Source of the DNA: Begonia masoniana
Lineage: Eukaryota > Streptophyta > Magnoliopsida > Cucurbitales > Begoniaceae
Direction: 5' to 3'
Length of the DNA stretch: 64,000 bases
Assembly (NCBI GenBank): GCA_022432975.1
Contig: CM039505.1
Location: 19,085,716-19,149,715 of the forward strand
Shown: piece by piece, positions 22,097-32,021 of the stretch
Position numbering within the stretch: position 1 is the first letter of the stretch
Layout: each line of letters begins with the position of its first letter
Made by a program: the position numbers and the translations under genes
The notes under the pieces: generated by a model
The model's database searches: none
Seen by the model: the letters and a program-made list of their open reading frames with translations, nothing else
Told to the model about the DNA's origin: nothing

Positions 22097-22213
22097 ACAT
22101 ATGGGTCATACAATATTATTTCCCTTTTATGGAAAAGACTTATTATTTGATCGCAAAAACATATGGGTCATACACTATTATTTCCCTTTTATGGAAAAGA
22201 CTTATTATTTGAT
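22090..22213 (+). repeat. 62-base tandem duplication in the pararetrovirus fragment
   Basis: Two adjacent copies beginning CGCAAAAACATATGGGTCAT (22090 and 22152), differing at few positions. Confidence 0.85.
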
Positions 22214-22221
22214 TCCGCTCC

Positions 22222-22347
22222 GATATTATTGGGATTATACATATGGTGGATAGAGCACTCTTACAAGTTATCTAAAGCCTGATATTATTATTGGGATTAT
22301 ACATATGGTGGTGGATAGAGCACTCTTACGAGTTATCTCTATTTAGG
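22222..22347 (+). repeat. About 60-base tandem duplication in the pararetrovirus fragment
   Basis: Two copies sharing GGGATTATACATATGGTGG and TAGAGCACTCTTAC, followed by AGTTATCT; the second has small insertions. Confidence 0.8.
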
Positions 22348-22432
22348 CAAGAGCTATTTCCGATATGGTTAAATTTTTATGAGTTATCTATCAGATATAA
22401 AAAGAACTTTTATATAAAATAGTGGGCTCGTT

Positions 22433-22885
22433 ATGAGACTAATAAATATTGATTATATTCATGCTACTATTTCTCGATTATATCCTGATATGAATACACT
22501 TATATGGATCCTATTGACAGGCATTCTGGACTTTCCTATTTCCAAGCGAAATATTCGTCATATTATTATTCAGCCTTGGTGGCAGAGATATTATAGAAAT
22601 TATAATTTTCATGAAAGATATATGAATGCATATAAAATTCCTCATCGAGAATTTGAATCTTTTGGCGCCTATATAACCTATAGACCGGGCTGCCCTTGCA
22701 ACTTCTGTATAGCAGAAAATAAGAAACTTTATAAATCTACATCTATGAGTCATTCTCCACCAGATAAAGTTTTACCTTACTGGAGCCGAAGATATGGAGA
22801 AACTTATCATACCGATTTTATTCGCTATGGCAAAGAAGCTTATGGTGCTAAACTATTTGAAGAAATTAAAACGGGAAAGAACTAA
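22433..22885 (+). CDS. Unrecognised 150-codon ORF in the pararetrovirus fragment
   Basis: I do not recognise a family. The frame is uninterrupted, rich in Tyr, Ile and Arg, with a short hydrophobic stretch near residues 22-34 (TLIWILLTGILDF), an aromatic WWQRYYRNYNF block (about 49-59) and a cysteine cluster PGCPCNFC (about 85-92) that could bind metal. It lies about 500 bases after RT/RNase H and before the promoter block, where some Caulimoviridae carry a final ORF. It may be such a gene, or chance; base composition resembles the RT upstream. No function is assigned. Confidence 0.5.
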   Translation: MRLINIDYIHATISRLYPDMNTLIWILLTGILDFPISKRNIRHIIIQPWWQRYYRNYNFHERYMNAYKIPHREFESFGAYITYRPGCPCNFCIAENKKLYKSTSMSHSPPDKVLPYWSRRYGETYHTDFIRYGKEAYGAKLFEEIKTGKN

Positions 22886-23002
22886 GGGTTTATCCAATAT
22901 GGGTATTATTTGATCCTTATCCGATAGACAAGGTGGCCCCTACTAAGGGTTTATCCAATATGGGTATTATTTGATCCTTATCCGATAGACAAGGTGGCCC
23001 CT
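22881..23002 (+). repeat. 61-base tandem duplication before the pararetroviral promoter
   Basis: Two copies beginning ACTAAGGGTTTATCCAATAT (22881 and 22942), essentially identical. It sits about 150 bases upstream of the TATA box. Confidence 0.9.
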
Positions 23003-23146
23003 ACTATTTTATTAAAGGAAGCATCTTAGCACTCTCCTATAAAGAGTTTTGTTTGTAACTAGACTAGGTCCCACCTTACACTATGTGGGAATCTACTTTT
23101 ATTATTGTGTCTACTTTTTTAATTTAGCTTTTGTAACTCCCGTGGC

Positions 23147-23153
23147 TATATAA
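23147..23153 (+). promoter_or_regulatory. TATA box of presumed pregenomic RNA promoter
   Basis: TATATAA within GGCTATATAAGGGAGTG, about 115 bases before an AATAAA signal and about 170 before the primer site. The spacing suits pararetroviral pregenomic RNA initiation. Confidence 0.65.
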
Positions 23154-23267
23154 GGGAGTGTAGTTTGCTTTTCAATTCAAGTTTTTTAGAGTTTTGCCTT
23201 CTCTCCTTGTAAAAACTCTAGCTCTGATTGCTCTCTCTCTCCCTCTTTGTATGATACAACTACTGTG

Positions 23268-23273
23268 AATAAA
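23268..23273 (+). terminator. Poly(A) signal AATAAA in the pararetrovirus fragment
   Basis: AATAAA follows the TATA box, as expected in a circular genome whose RNA is terminally redundant. Confidence 0.6.
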
Positions 23274-23320
23274 CAAGTAAGTATTTTCTTATACTTCTTC
23301 TTCCCTCGCTTCCCCCCTTC

Positions 23321-23334
23321 TGGTATCAGAGCCA
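23321..23334 (+). promoter_or_regulatory. tRNA-Met primer binding site of the pararetrovirus fragment
   Basis: TGGTATCAGAGCCA is complementary to the 3' end of initiator Met-tRNA. No LTR end lies immediately before it, which separates it from the gypsy and copia primer sites in this window. Confidence 0.75.
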
Positions 23335-23549
23335 AATGATTGGCTAAATTTGTATTTGCTTTCAAATAACTAAGGACTTGTCGATAAGTTTTCTAATGTA
23401 AATCGATATTCGTTTTAACTTCAATACGATCTTTTGTTCTTCTCAATACGATGAGGTGATCTCTTCAACACGATTCTATTAACTCTTTCCGTGCTTTCAT
23501 GTGCAAAGAATACTTGCTGTGATTTCATCTTGTTTGTAAGATGTCTTTC

Positions 23550-25434
23550 TGTAACACCTGAGAATTTTGTGTTTTGCGATTTCTAAATATGTGCTTAGTA
23601 TTTTGAGACATTGTCATCTATTTGAGGAATAGAGGGTATTATTTATGGATGTAAGTCAAGATTGTGGAAATATGTGACCAATTGAACAATGAGCCAAGCA
23701 AATGGGCTAACTAGTTACTTGGATTTTAGGGGAGGACAAATTGGGAATAGAAATGAGGTTGGTTGGCTTGAACCAATTAGAAGTTGCCACCTCAAGGCTT
23801 CCCCATGAAGCTTCATGCTTTTTCCTTAATAAAAAATTATAATAAAAGAAGAAAGAAAAGATCCCTCTCTCTCCTACGTTCTCACTTTCCCTTTCTTGTT
23901 CTTTCCCCTCCCAAGAAGAAACAACCCTCCTCTTTCCTCTTCTAGTTGGAGTTTTAAAGAAGAGAAACATGGGGAAAAACCTTTCCTCTCCTCTCTAGCA
24001 TTTAAAGTCGAAGAAACCCACTTTTCTTCTCTTTGCTCCAAGGTATGTTTTGGGTGATTGTTAGTTGGGTTGTTTATAGATTGGTCGATTAATGATGTGT
24101 AATGGGTTTATAGATGATTTGTTGTTGATTTATACGAAAAGAAAATGGGATTAATTGAAAATGTTAAGAAAACCTAAGGTTAAAATACAGGGCAGTTCGG
24201 TTCTAAGGATTTTCGGCCTATTTATTGTATTTTTTTTGTTAAATGGATTATGTCATATGAAAGTAGACATCTTAAGGATTTCATAGGCATTAGAATTATC
24301 AAATTTGGATGAATATACAATTTGTTATGAATTTTCGAAGTTAAGATAAAAACTGTAAAGATGTAATCTGGGCAGTTTCGGTTTTGGAAATTCTGCCACT
24401 TGTTGTGATTAGTTTTTGATAAATGGTCTATGTTGGATGAAAATAGACACTTTAAAGAGGTTGTAGCCTTTGGAATCATGTCATTTCGATATTTGTAGAG
24501 AAAGTTACAAATTTTAGAAAGTTTGCTCAAAATTGTAAGCCAAATCCGGGTTTGGTTATGGCATTGGTTAGAGTTGGAGAAGTTTCGTTTGTTGAACAAG
24601 GAGGCCCAAAACTGTTGGATCTTGATTGCTGAAATTTGTCCTTTTCATGATGTTTATTTATGTGTAAATGAATGTATATGGTTGAAATGTAAAGGAATTG
24701 GTAAATGGGTTGAAGTTTGGAAAATTTGGAATAGTTGTTATTAAAACTAGTGCATTGAGACGTTTAGATTGAACTTGATTGCGAAATTGTATTTAGAAGT
24801 ACTTGGATTTATTGAAATTGAATTGCCGAAACTGGAATCGACAATTTTACAAGTGTGTGATAATGAATTGATGTTTATTGCCATGAAATGTAATTGTGGA
24901 ATTTTGATGTTCAACGTTGTAGTTGATGGAATGTATTGATTTTGGATAAGAGATTAGGAATTATATGGCGAATATGAGTTATAGAGATTGATGTGAAATT
25001 ATCCTGTTATAGGTCGAGCAAGGTAACAGAGTAGGATTCAGGTACCTCGATTTCTAAGGACGACAAGTAAGTAATGTTGCATGTTATAGGTTCGTGCATT
25101 TCCGAGACGATCAAGAACATCAACTCTACAGCAAACAGGTAAGTTCATGCATCTACGTTGGCCCTTAAGGCCCTACAACTTGGAGGCACTAGGTATGGTT
25201 TGGGTAGACAGGTTTTAGGTTATGCTTTAAGTTAAACACGTCTCCACTATATTCCGTTTTCCTGTTATATCATTCTGTCATCTGTGAATGTTAAGTTTAA
25301 GTATCACACTTATTCATGCATACACGTTTTCCTGTAAAATCATGCAAATGTTTTCAGCACTGGTTTTGAAGTAAGTAAGATAAAATCTGTAATGTAATGT
25401 ACGGTTCAGCGTGGACGATGACTGGCATCCTGTT
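23550..25434 (+). repeat. Plus-oriented gypsy-type LTR, left part
   Basis: It starts TGTAACACCTGAG at 23550 and is cut at 25434 by element 2. No coding sequence follows, so together with 34222-35657 it reads as a solo LTR. No matching 5-base duplication is seen at its outer ends (CTTTC and AACAC). Confidence 0.65.
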
Positions 25435-27347
25435 TGTAACGCCCCGAATTATCTGAACCCGGGTCGCTACTCATTACTTGACCATGACTAAGAAATTTTC
25501 GGATAAATTTTAAAACTTCATTCGACAGTCAAAATTTGACATTTTCTACACATTCAAAACATTTGAAAACTTTGCAGCGGAAAATCATTTAAACAACTAT
25601 GAAGTTAGTCGAACTGTAGAATATACTGTTGGGGTGATTAACGGAAGTGTTGAAGTCATCTGCCGACGACAAGGTCAACGAAAGAAGCAGAAATAGAAAA
25701 CCGAAGACTTCATCAGTGACAAAACGACAAATCACCTATTTCGTTTTCCGGTGACGTCAGCGGCATCAACCGAAAACGACGAAACACCCATTCCCTCTTC
25801 CGGTCAGTAAACGACAAAATACCTATTTCCTCTTCCGATGACGTCAGCCGGAAGACAATTACTTTCCTCTTCCGATGACGTCAGCCGGAAGACATACTCA
25901 CCCGACTTCCCTTACACTTCTTCTGCCGATGACGTCAGCCGGAAGACAAATGCTTTCCTCTTCCGACGACGTCAGCCGGAAGACATACTCACCCGACTTC
26001 CATTACACTTCTTCTGCCGATGACGTCAGCCGGAAGACAAATGCTTTACTCTTCCGATGACGTCAGCCGGAAGACAAACATGAGACATCTACCGGTAGAC
26101 TTCCCTCTTCCGATAGACATCAACACAATTCCTTTCAACAGAACGCAATAAACCTCTACACACATCCACTGATACAAAATTATTCAATTCCCACCAATGG
26201 ACTAAACAACTTGTCTATAACCCGAGAAAGATTCGACTATCTAACAGACTTAAAACATTTTACCAAAAATCCATTCATGACACTCCAAGTCATTGTATTG
26301 ATCAAAATCAGTAAGAACATGAAAATCAGAAATTCTCGAAAACGAAGTCAAGCAGCTGTAATCTCCTTTACTAAAAAAAAAACTCCATATACTCAATTTA
26401 AATCATTATCCACTAAACCTCTACATCTGTAAACAACATGCTAAACCGCCCCATCAGTTACCATGTCGAGGCCTGAATGCACTCCTCCAACGTCCACTAT
26501 TCCTCAACATGATCAGGAGACACACCTGCTAACACTTCTTCACCTACATCACAAAACTCATCTATTAGCCTAATGCTAAGTAAGTAAAGCAGTATATGAA
26601 TGAAATAAAATGCTGAGCTTAAACTCCTAAATATGCAGTTTCTATTTTCTCCTCTCAGTGGCATACATATTCGTTCATATCATGATCAGATCCCATGGTT
26701 CCCTTGGGAGTGGGATCAATTCTCCCAATGTCTACATCCTCATACTCAATTAAGGGGCGGATGAATTCCCTTAACAGCTGATCTGATCCCATGGTTCCCT
26801 TGGGAGTGGGATCAATTCTCCCAATGTCTAAATCCCTTCATAAGTTAAGGGGTGGATTAGTTCCCTTAATAGTTTGTCTGTCGCATACAGTTCATACCTT
26901 ACCATTCCTTACATGAAATTCATTTTCGTAACTTTTAACAAAAACATGATGCATGGACAATAGAAATATTCAAGCATACATAAACCTACTGTTTTGTGAT
27001 GTAGGCCCGAAGGCACAAGCAATACTTTACTTACCTGGATTCCTTGCAAATGCTCGGTTAAGAGCTACTTCGGGGGTTTGTTCACCTGGGTTGGAGGAAT
27101 CGGTGAGGAAATCGCCTAGAGAGCTCTGCTGGGTTGAGCTGAAAACCGAGAGTGAAATGAGTATGACGGCTATACCTCATTTACTCTTTCCTTAAATACG
27201 TTATCCATTTGCAAAAATTGACAATTACCCTTATGCCCTCACTTAGTTACTCATTAACCTAATTGATTTTACCCCTAATTTCATTCTATAAAATTCACAC
27301 TTAGAAGATTAATAGATTATTTTAATTCTAATAAACCGGGTGTTACA
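25435..27347 (-). repeat. Element 2, 3' LTR
   Basis: 1,913 bases with TG/CA ends. It contains the palindromic repeat array at 25,826-26,090 and lacks 203 bases present in the other LTR. Confidence 0.88.
25826..26090. repeat. TGACGTCA palindrome array in element 2 3' LTR
   Basis: Tandem units of roughly 37-54 bases. Each has a TGACGTCA palindrome flanked by the inverted arms CTTCCG (or TCTGCCG) and CGGAAG. Exact TGACGTCA occurs at 25839, 25876, 25930, 26021 and 26058, with a CGACGTCA variant near 25968 and one more exact copy outside the array at 25752. TGACGTCA is the palindromic core bound by plant bZIP factors. Confidence 0.85.
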
Positions 27348-27360
27348 ATCTACCCTCCTT
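27348..27360 (-). promoter_or_regulatory. Element 2 polypurine tract
   Basis: The minus strand reads AAGGAGGGTAGAT directly before the 3' LTR. Confidence 0.83.
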
Positions 27361-27382
27361 AAAAGAATTTTGTCCTCAAAAT

Positions 27383-30229
27383 TCAGTACCTGAACAATCT
27401 TGGATGCTGGTCCATCATGTCTTGCTGGCGTTCCCATGTTGTCTCCTCTATATTCTGATTATGCCATAAGACTTTTACTAGTGGAACTTCCTTGTTGCGT
27501 AATACCTTCACTGCATAATCCAAGATTTTTACTAGTCTCACCTCATAGGTCAGTGTGGGTTGAATTTCAATGTTCTGTTGTTCCACAATCTGAGATGGAT
27601 CCCTTAAGCACTTCTTAAGCATAGAAATATGGAACACATTGTGGATTCCTTCCATAGAGTCTGGCAATTGCAGTTCATATGCTGATTTCCCAATCCTCCT
27701 CAAGATTGAGAAAGGACCAACATATCTTGGGTTAAGCTTCCCTCTCTTCCCAAATCTTACAACTCCTTTGAATGGTGATACCTTAAGAAAAACCTCACTA
27801 CCAACTTCAAACTCTAACTCTCTGCGTCTTCTGTCAGCATAACTTTTCTGTCGACTTTGAGCTGTTAAGATCCTCTGACGGATGAGAGCAACCTTCTCAA
27901 CAGTTTGCTGCACAACATCAGGACCAAGTAACTGTGCTTCACCAACTTCATCCCAGTACAAAGGTGATCTACATTTTCGTCCATATAATGCTTCATACGG
28001 TGCCATTCCTATTGTTGCCTGAAAACTGTTGTTATAAGAAAATTCCACCAAGGGCAAATACTTGCTCCAAGAACCTTGAAAATCCAAAACACATGCCCGG
28101 AGCATATCCTCTAATGTTTGGATGGTTCTTTCTGATTGTCCATCTGTTTGAGGGTGGAAAGCTGTACTAAAACTAAGCTGAGTCCCCCATTGCCTTGTGC
28201 AAACTCTTCCAAAACTTAGATGTAAATCTAGCATCTCGGTCCGAAACTATGGTGCTTGGAACTCCATGCAATCTAACAACTTCCTGAACATACAACTCAG
28301 CAAGTTGATCCATCGAGTATGTCGTCTTCATGGGCAGAAAATGGGATGATTTGGTCAAACGGTCAACTATCACCCAAATTGCATCATGTCCTTTAGTTGT
28401 CCTAGGTAGTCCCACAACAAAATCCATGGTTATTTGTTCCCATTTCCATTCAGGAACTGGTAAAGGTTGTAATGTTCCTGAGGGTCTCTGATGCTCGGCT
28501 TTAATCTGCTGACAACACAAACATGATCCAACATGTTCTGCCACACTTCTTTTCATACCTGGCCACCAGTAATGCTGTTTAAGGTCCTTATACATCTTCG
28601 TACTCCCAGGGTGAACTGAGAATCTAGAAGAATGAGCCTCAGAAAGAATCTCATTCCGAAGTTCCATAATGGCAGGAACAAACCATCTGTTTCTAAACTT
28701 AAGAATCCCATCGGAAGAACAGTTAAGTCTAAATTGTCCGCAGAATCCATACTTGACTTGTACTTGCTGCATTCATCATCATTTGACTGAGCTTCCCTTA
28801 TTTTCTCAAGAATTGTAGGTCTTAAGGTCATGGCCGAAAGTATAGCTGTTACATTGGATACTGCCTCTAGATTAAACTTTAGGAATTCAGATTCTAAGGC
28901 TAATGGTAAGTCAAGTATCAATGCTGAAACTGATGTTGTCACTCTGCTCAAAGCATCAGCTACTACATTCGCCTTACCGGGATGGTACTTAATCTCAAAG
29001 TCATAGTCTTTTACAAATTCCAACCATCTACGTTGCCTCATGTTTAGTTCCTTCTGTGTGAAAATGTACTTCAGGCTCTTATGGTCGGAAAATATTTCAC
29101 AAGATTGTCCATACAAATAATGTCTCCAAATTTTAAGTGCAAATACCACAGCAGCTAATTCTAAGTCATGTGTAGGGTAATTCTTCTCATGAGTTTTCAA
29201 CTGTCTAGAAGCATAGGCTATTACCTTTCCATCTTGCATCAACACACAACCAAGACCAATCTTGGATGCATCACAGTAAATACTATACTTACCACCTTCA
29301 ACTGGAAGGGTTAAAATAGGAGCATTGGTCAGTTTCTGTTTCAAAGTTTGGAAACTAAGTTCACATTCATCGGTCCATGTGTACTTTACATTCTTCCTAG
29401 TCAACTTAGTGAGAGGTGTAGCAATCTTTGAAAATCCTTCAATGAACTTTCTATAGTATCCTGCTAGTCCAAGAAAACTTCTGATATCGGTGGCATTCTT
29501 CGGTTGGGGCCATTCCCTAACTGCTTGAACCTTAGCTGGATCAACAGATAATCCATTTCCAGAAATGACATGTCCTAAAAGTGAACTTGGTCCAACCAAA
29601 ATTCACACTTAGAAAACTTGGCGTATAATTGGTGCTGTTTCAGTAATCCTAACACTAAGTTTAAGTGTTCTGCATGCTCCTCCTTGGTTTTGGAATAGAT
29701 TAGAATGTCATCTATAAATACAATGACAAACTTGTCCAAATACTCATGAAACACTCTGTTCATAAGGTCCATGAATGCTGCTGGTGCATTTGTCAAACCA
29801 AAAGACATAACCAAAAACTCATAATGCCCATACCTTGTGCGAAAGGCAGTCTTTGGGATATCTTCAGATTTAACCTTCAACTGATAATAAACCTGACCTC
29901 AGATCAATCTTAGAGAAAACTCTTGCACCATTGAGCTGGTCAAATAAATCATCAATCCTAGGCAGGGGATACTTGTTCTTAACAGTTAACTTATTCAGTT
30001 CTCTATAATCGATGCACATGCGCATTGATCCATCCTTCTTTTTGACAAAAAGGACAGGTGCACCCCACGGTGAAAAGCTCGGGCGTATGAACCCTTTCTC
30101 TAACAACTCTTCCAACTGCTCTTTTAATTCCTTGAGTTCTGCAGGTGCTAACCTATAGGGATTTTTAGACACAGGTTCAGCTCCAGGGTAGACATCTACA
30201 ACAAACTCAATTTCTCTATCTGGTGGCAA
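27383..30229 (-). pseudogene. Element 2 RT, RNase H, integrase and chromodomain-like tail
   Basis: The pol region is complete in content but split into frames 29870-30229 (RT fingers), 29575-29880 (RT palm with FIDDILIYS), 28553-29599 (RT thumb, RNase H with YCDAS), 28173-28772 (integrase HHCC and first catalytic Asp, [13 protein letters not shown]) and 27383-28234 (integrase end with [22 protein letters not shown] and the tail IEETTWERQQD). Neighbouring frames overlap by 10-220 bases and the break points are single-base shifts. There are no obvious internal nonsense codons. Confidence 0.88.
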
Positions 30230-30243
30230 ACCGGGAAGGTCAT

Positions 30244-30807
30244 CTAGAACACTTCAGGGAAGTCTTGGACAACAAGGATATTTTGAGGAGTTGCCTTACC
30301 TACAAGTTGTGTATCTAGAACACATGCCAAGAAGCACAAGTACTCCTTGCATGGTGAAGGTCTAAAATTTAAAGAAGTCATAACAGACATTTCTTTACTC
30401 TTCTCTGAAGCTTGGAAGGTATGTTTCAAACCACCAGGGGGTTGGAAACTAACTATCCCAGTCCTACAATCAATTATGGCGTGGTGTTTGAACAACCAAT
30501 CCATTCCTAAGATTACATCAAATCCCATTATATCCATAACAATTAAATCAGCAGATAGATTTTTGTCCCCTACTAATACCATGCAATCATGCAACACTTG
30601 GTTGGAATGTAAATGTTCACCAGAGGGTAAAGCAACATTGAATACATGCCTAGAAGGTGTGGATTGTACTTCTAACTTATCAGCAAAAGCAGACGCAACA
30701 AAAGAATGGGTTGCTCCTGAATCTAGCAAGGTAAAAGCAGGCATAGAATTAACCAATATAGTACCTGACACAACAGCGGGCTGATCCTCTTCGCCCGACT
30801 CCATCAT
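30244..30807 (-). pseudogene. Element 2 aspartic protease region
   Basis: The frame begins near the gag boundary and contains LLDSGATHSFVAS (protease active-site Asp) and DVILGMDWL. It stops at DFPEVF, where a small deletion shifts the frame before the usual [13 protein letters not shown] linker to RT. Confidence 0.85.
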
Positions 30808-31907
30808 GGAAAATATTCTCGGTTTATCTTAGCAGGGCCACTCTTCAACGTTGGGCAGTCTCTGATGACGTGGCCAGTCTTATTACAGTTGAAACATCGA
30901 AGGACTCTGGGCTTCGGGCAATCCTTAAGCGAATGTCCAAACTCCTCACAGTTATAACACTTACCAGTCCCAAACTTACACTCGCCCAGGTGGCTCTTCA
31001 TGCATTTCATGCACTGAGGAAACTTCTTGGCATCAGGTACCTTCTTTCCAGTACCCTGACTACCCTGGCCTTCAGCAGGCCTCTTTATCCCTCTCTGCTG
31101 GTGGGGCTGAAAGAACTTTCGCGGGGCTTCCTTTGGTCCAGCACACTTCATTTCAGCTTCTTCTGCCTCCAATGCAGTAGACACTACTTCACTGAATGAC
31201 AAGCCTTTGATGCCTGAATACTTTACTCCTCTGTAAATTTCTGGCTTTAGACCTTGCAGGTATTGAAACACTTTGTCCTCATTCCTATGAACGAGGTATC
31301 CAGCAAACCTTGACAGAGACTCAAATTGTCTGTTGTACTCTGCCACAGACCCAGTCTGCTTCAAGCTCAAAAACTCAGCCTTCTTAGCGTTCTGGACAGT
31401 GGTGCTAAAGTATTTCTCGTAAAAGACTTCCTTGAATTGCGACCAGGGCATGGTTGCGATATCGGTGGTGATCTCCAGCGACTCCCACCAAAGTTGCGCA
31501 TCACCGGCTAGATGAAACGTTGCCAAAATGACTTTCTCTCCTTCTCCAACATTGGCACACCTGAACATGCTCTCTATCTTTCGAAGCCATTCCTCAGCGA
31601 CAATCGGGTTAGATGACTTTCCATCAAATGTGGGTGGTTGCAGCCTACGAAATCTATCCCCTGAATGCTCATTGACTTGACCTGAATTGGCACTTCCTTG
31701 TGTTTCCCGACTCAATAACACACCTAACTGGTCAGATTGCTGTCGCACAATGTCTGTCTGCTGACGCATCAACTCCGTCAGCTGTCTAATTACACTTGAA
31801 TCTTCTTCACTCCTCAAGTTTGGCATCTCCCTAGGTACTCTTGGTCTCCCCGGTCGTCTAGCCATTTGTATAAGGTTCTGCACAAGGTTATCTATACTCA
31901 TAAACAT
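30804..31907 (-). CDS. gag: Element 2 gag
   Basis: 367 codons: capsid region ([32 protein letters not shown]) and two CCHC knuckles (CYNCEEFGHSLKDC and CFNCNKTGHVIRDC). The first methionines lie upstream of the MARRPGRPR start conserved in element 1, so the true start is probably at about 31,864. A frameshift near 30,815 separates it from protease. Confidence 0.87.
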   Translation of the reverse strand: MFMSIDNLVQNLIQMARRPGRPRVPREMPNLRSEEDSSVIRQLTELMRQQTDIVRQQSDQLGVLLSRETQGSANSGQVNEHSGDRFRRLQPPTFDGKSSNPIVAEEWLRKIESMFRCANVGEGEKVILATFHLAGDAQLWWESLEITTDIATMPWSQFKEVFYEKYFSTTVQNAKKAEFLSLKQTGSVAEYNRQFESLSRFAGYLVHRNEDKVFQYLQGLKPEIYRGVKYSGIKGLSFSEVVSTALEAEEAEMKCAGPKEAPRKFFQPHQQRGIKRPAEGQGSQGTGKKVPDAKKFPQCMKCMKSHLGECKFGTGKCYNCEEFGHSLKDCPKPRVLRCFNCNKTGHVIRDCPTLKSGPAKINREYFP

Positions 31908-32006
31908 CTTATAACTAAAGCTAACATAAACACTTACAGTTGTTGGAGTATATTCATGCGACGATTGGCACTGATGAGTAATCTTCTGAACGGTTTTAGC
32001 AACATG

Positions 32007-32018
32007 GCTCTGATACCA
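32007..32018 (-). promoter_or_regulatory. Element 2 primer binding site (tRNA-iMet)
   Basis: The minus strand TGGTATCAGAGC lies three bases inside the 5' LTR. Confidence 0.88.
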
Positions 32019-32021
32019 TAC

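Larger units (their letters stand above)
20755..23549 (+). mobile_element. Endogenous pararetrovirus fragment (Caulimoviridae-like), 3' part of genome
   Basis: It holds, in order, RT/RNase H coding sequence without integrase, a repeat-rich non-coding stretch, an unassigned 150-codon ORF, a promoter-like block with TATA box (23147), a poly(A) signal (23268) and a tRNA-Met primer site (23321). Absence of LTRs and of integrase, plus a primer site lying downstream of promoter and polyadenylation signal, is the layout of a circular pararetroviral genome, not an LTR element. Movement and coat regions are missing: the left end breaks inside pol. The right end is cut by a gypsy-type LTR at 23,550. 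A frameshift interrupts the end of RNase H. It is a relic and shows no complete genome here. Genus is not assigned. Confidence 0.8.

Noticed and set aside
25838..26060. Repeats resembling a CRISPR array
   Set aside because: Units are palindromic LTR tandem repeats in a plant retrotransposon, spacers are not unique, and no Cas genes exist.
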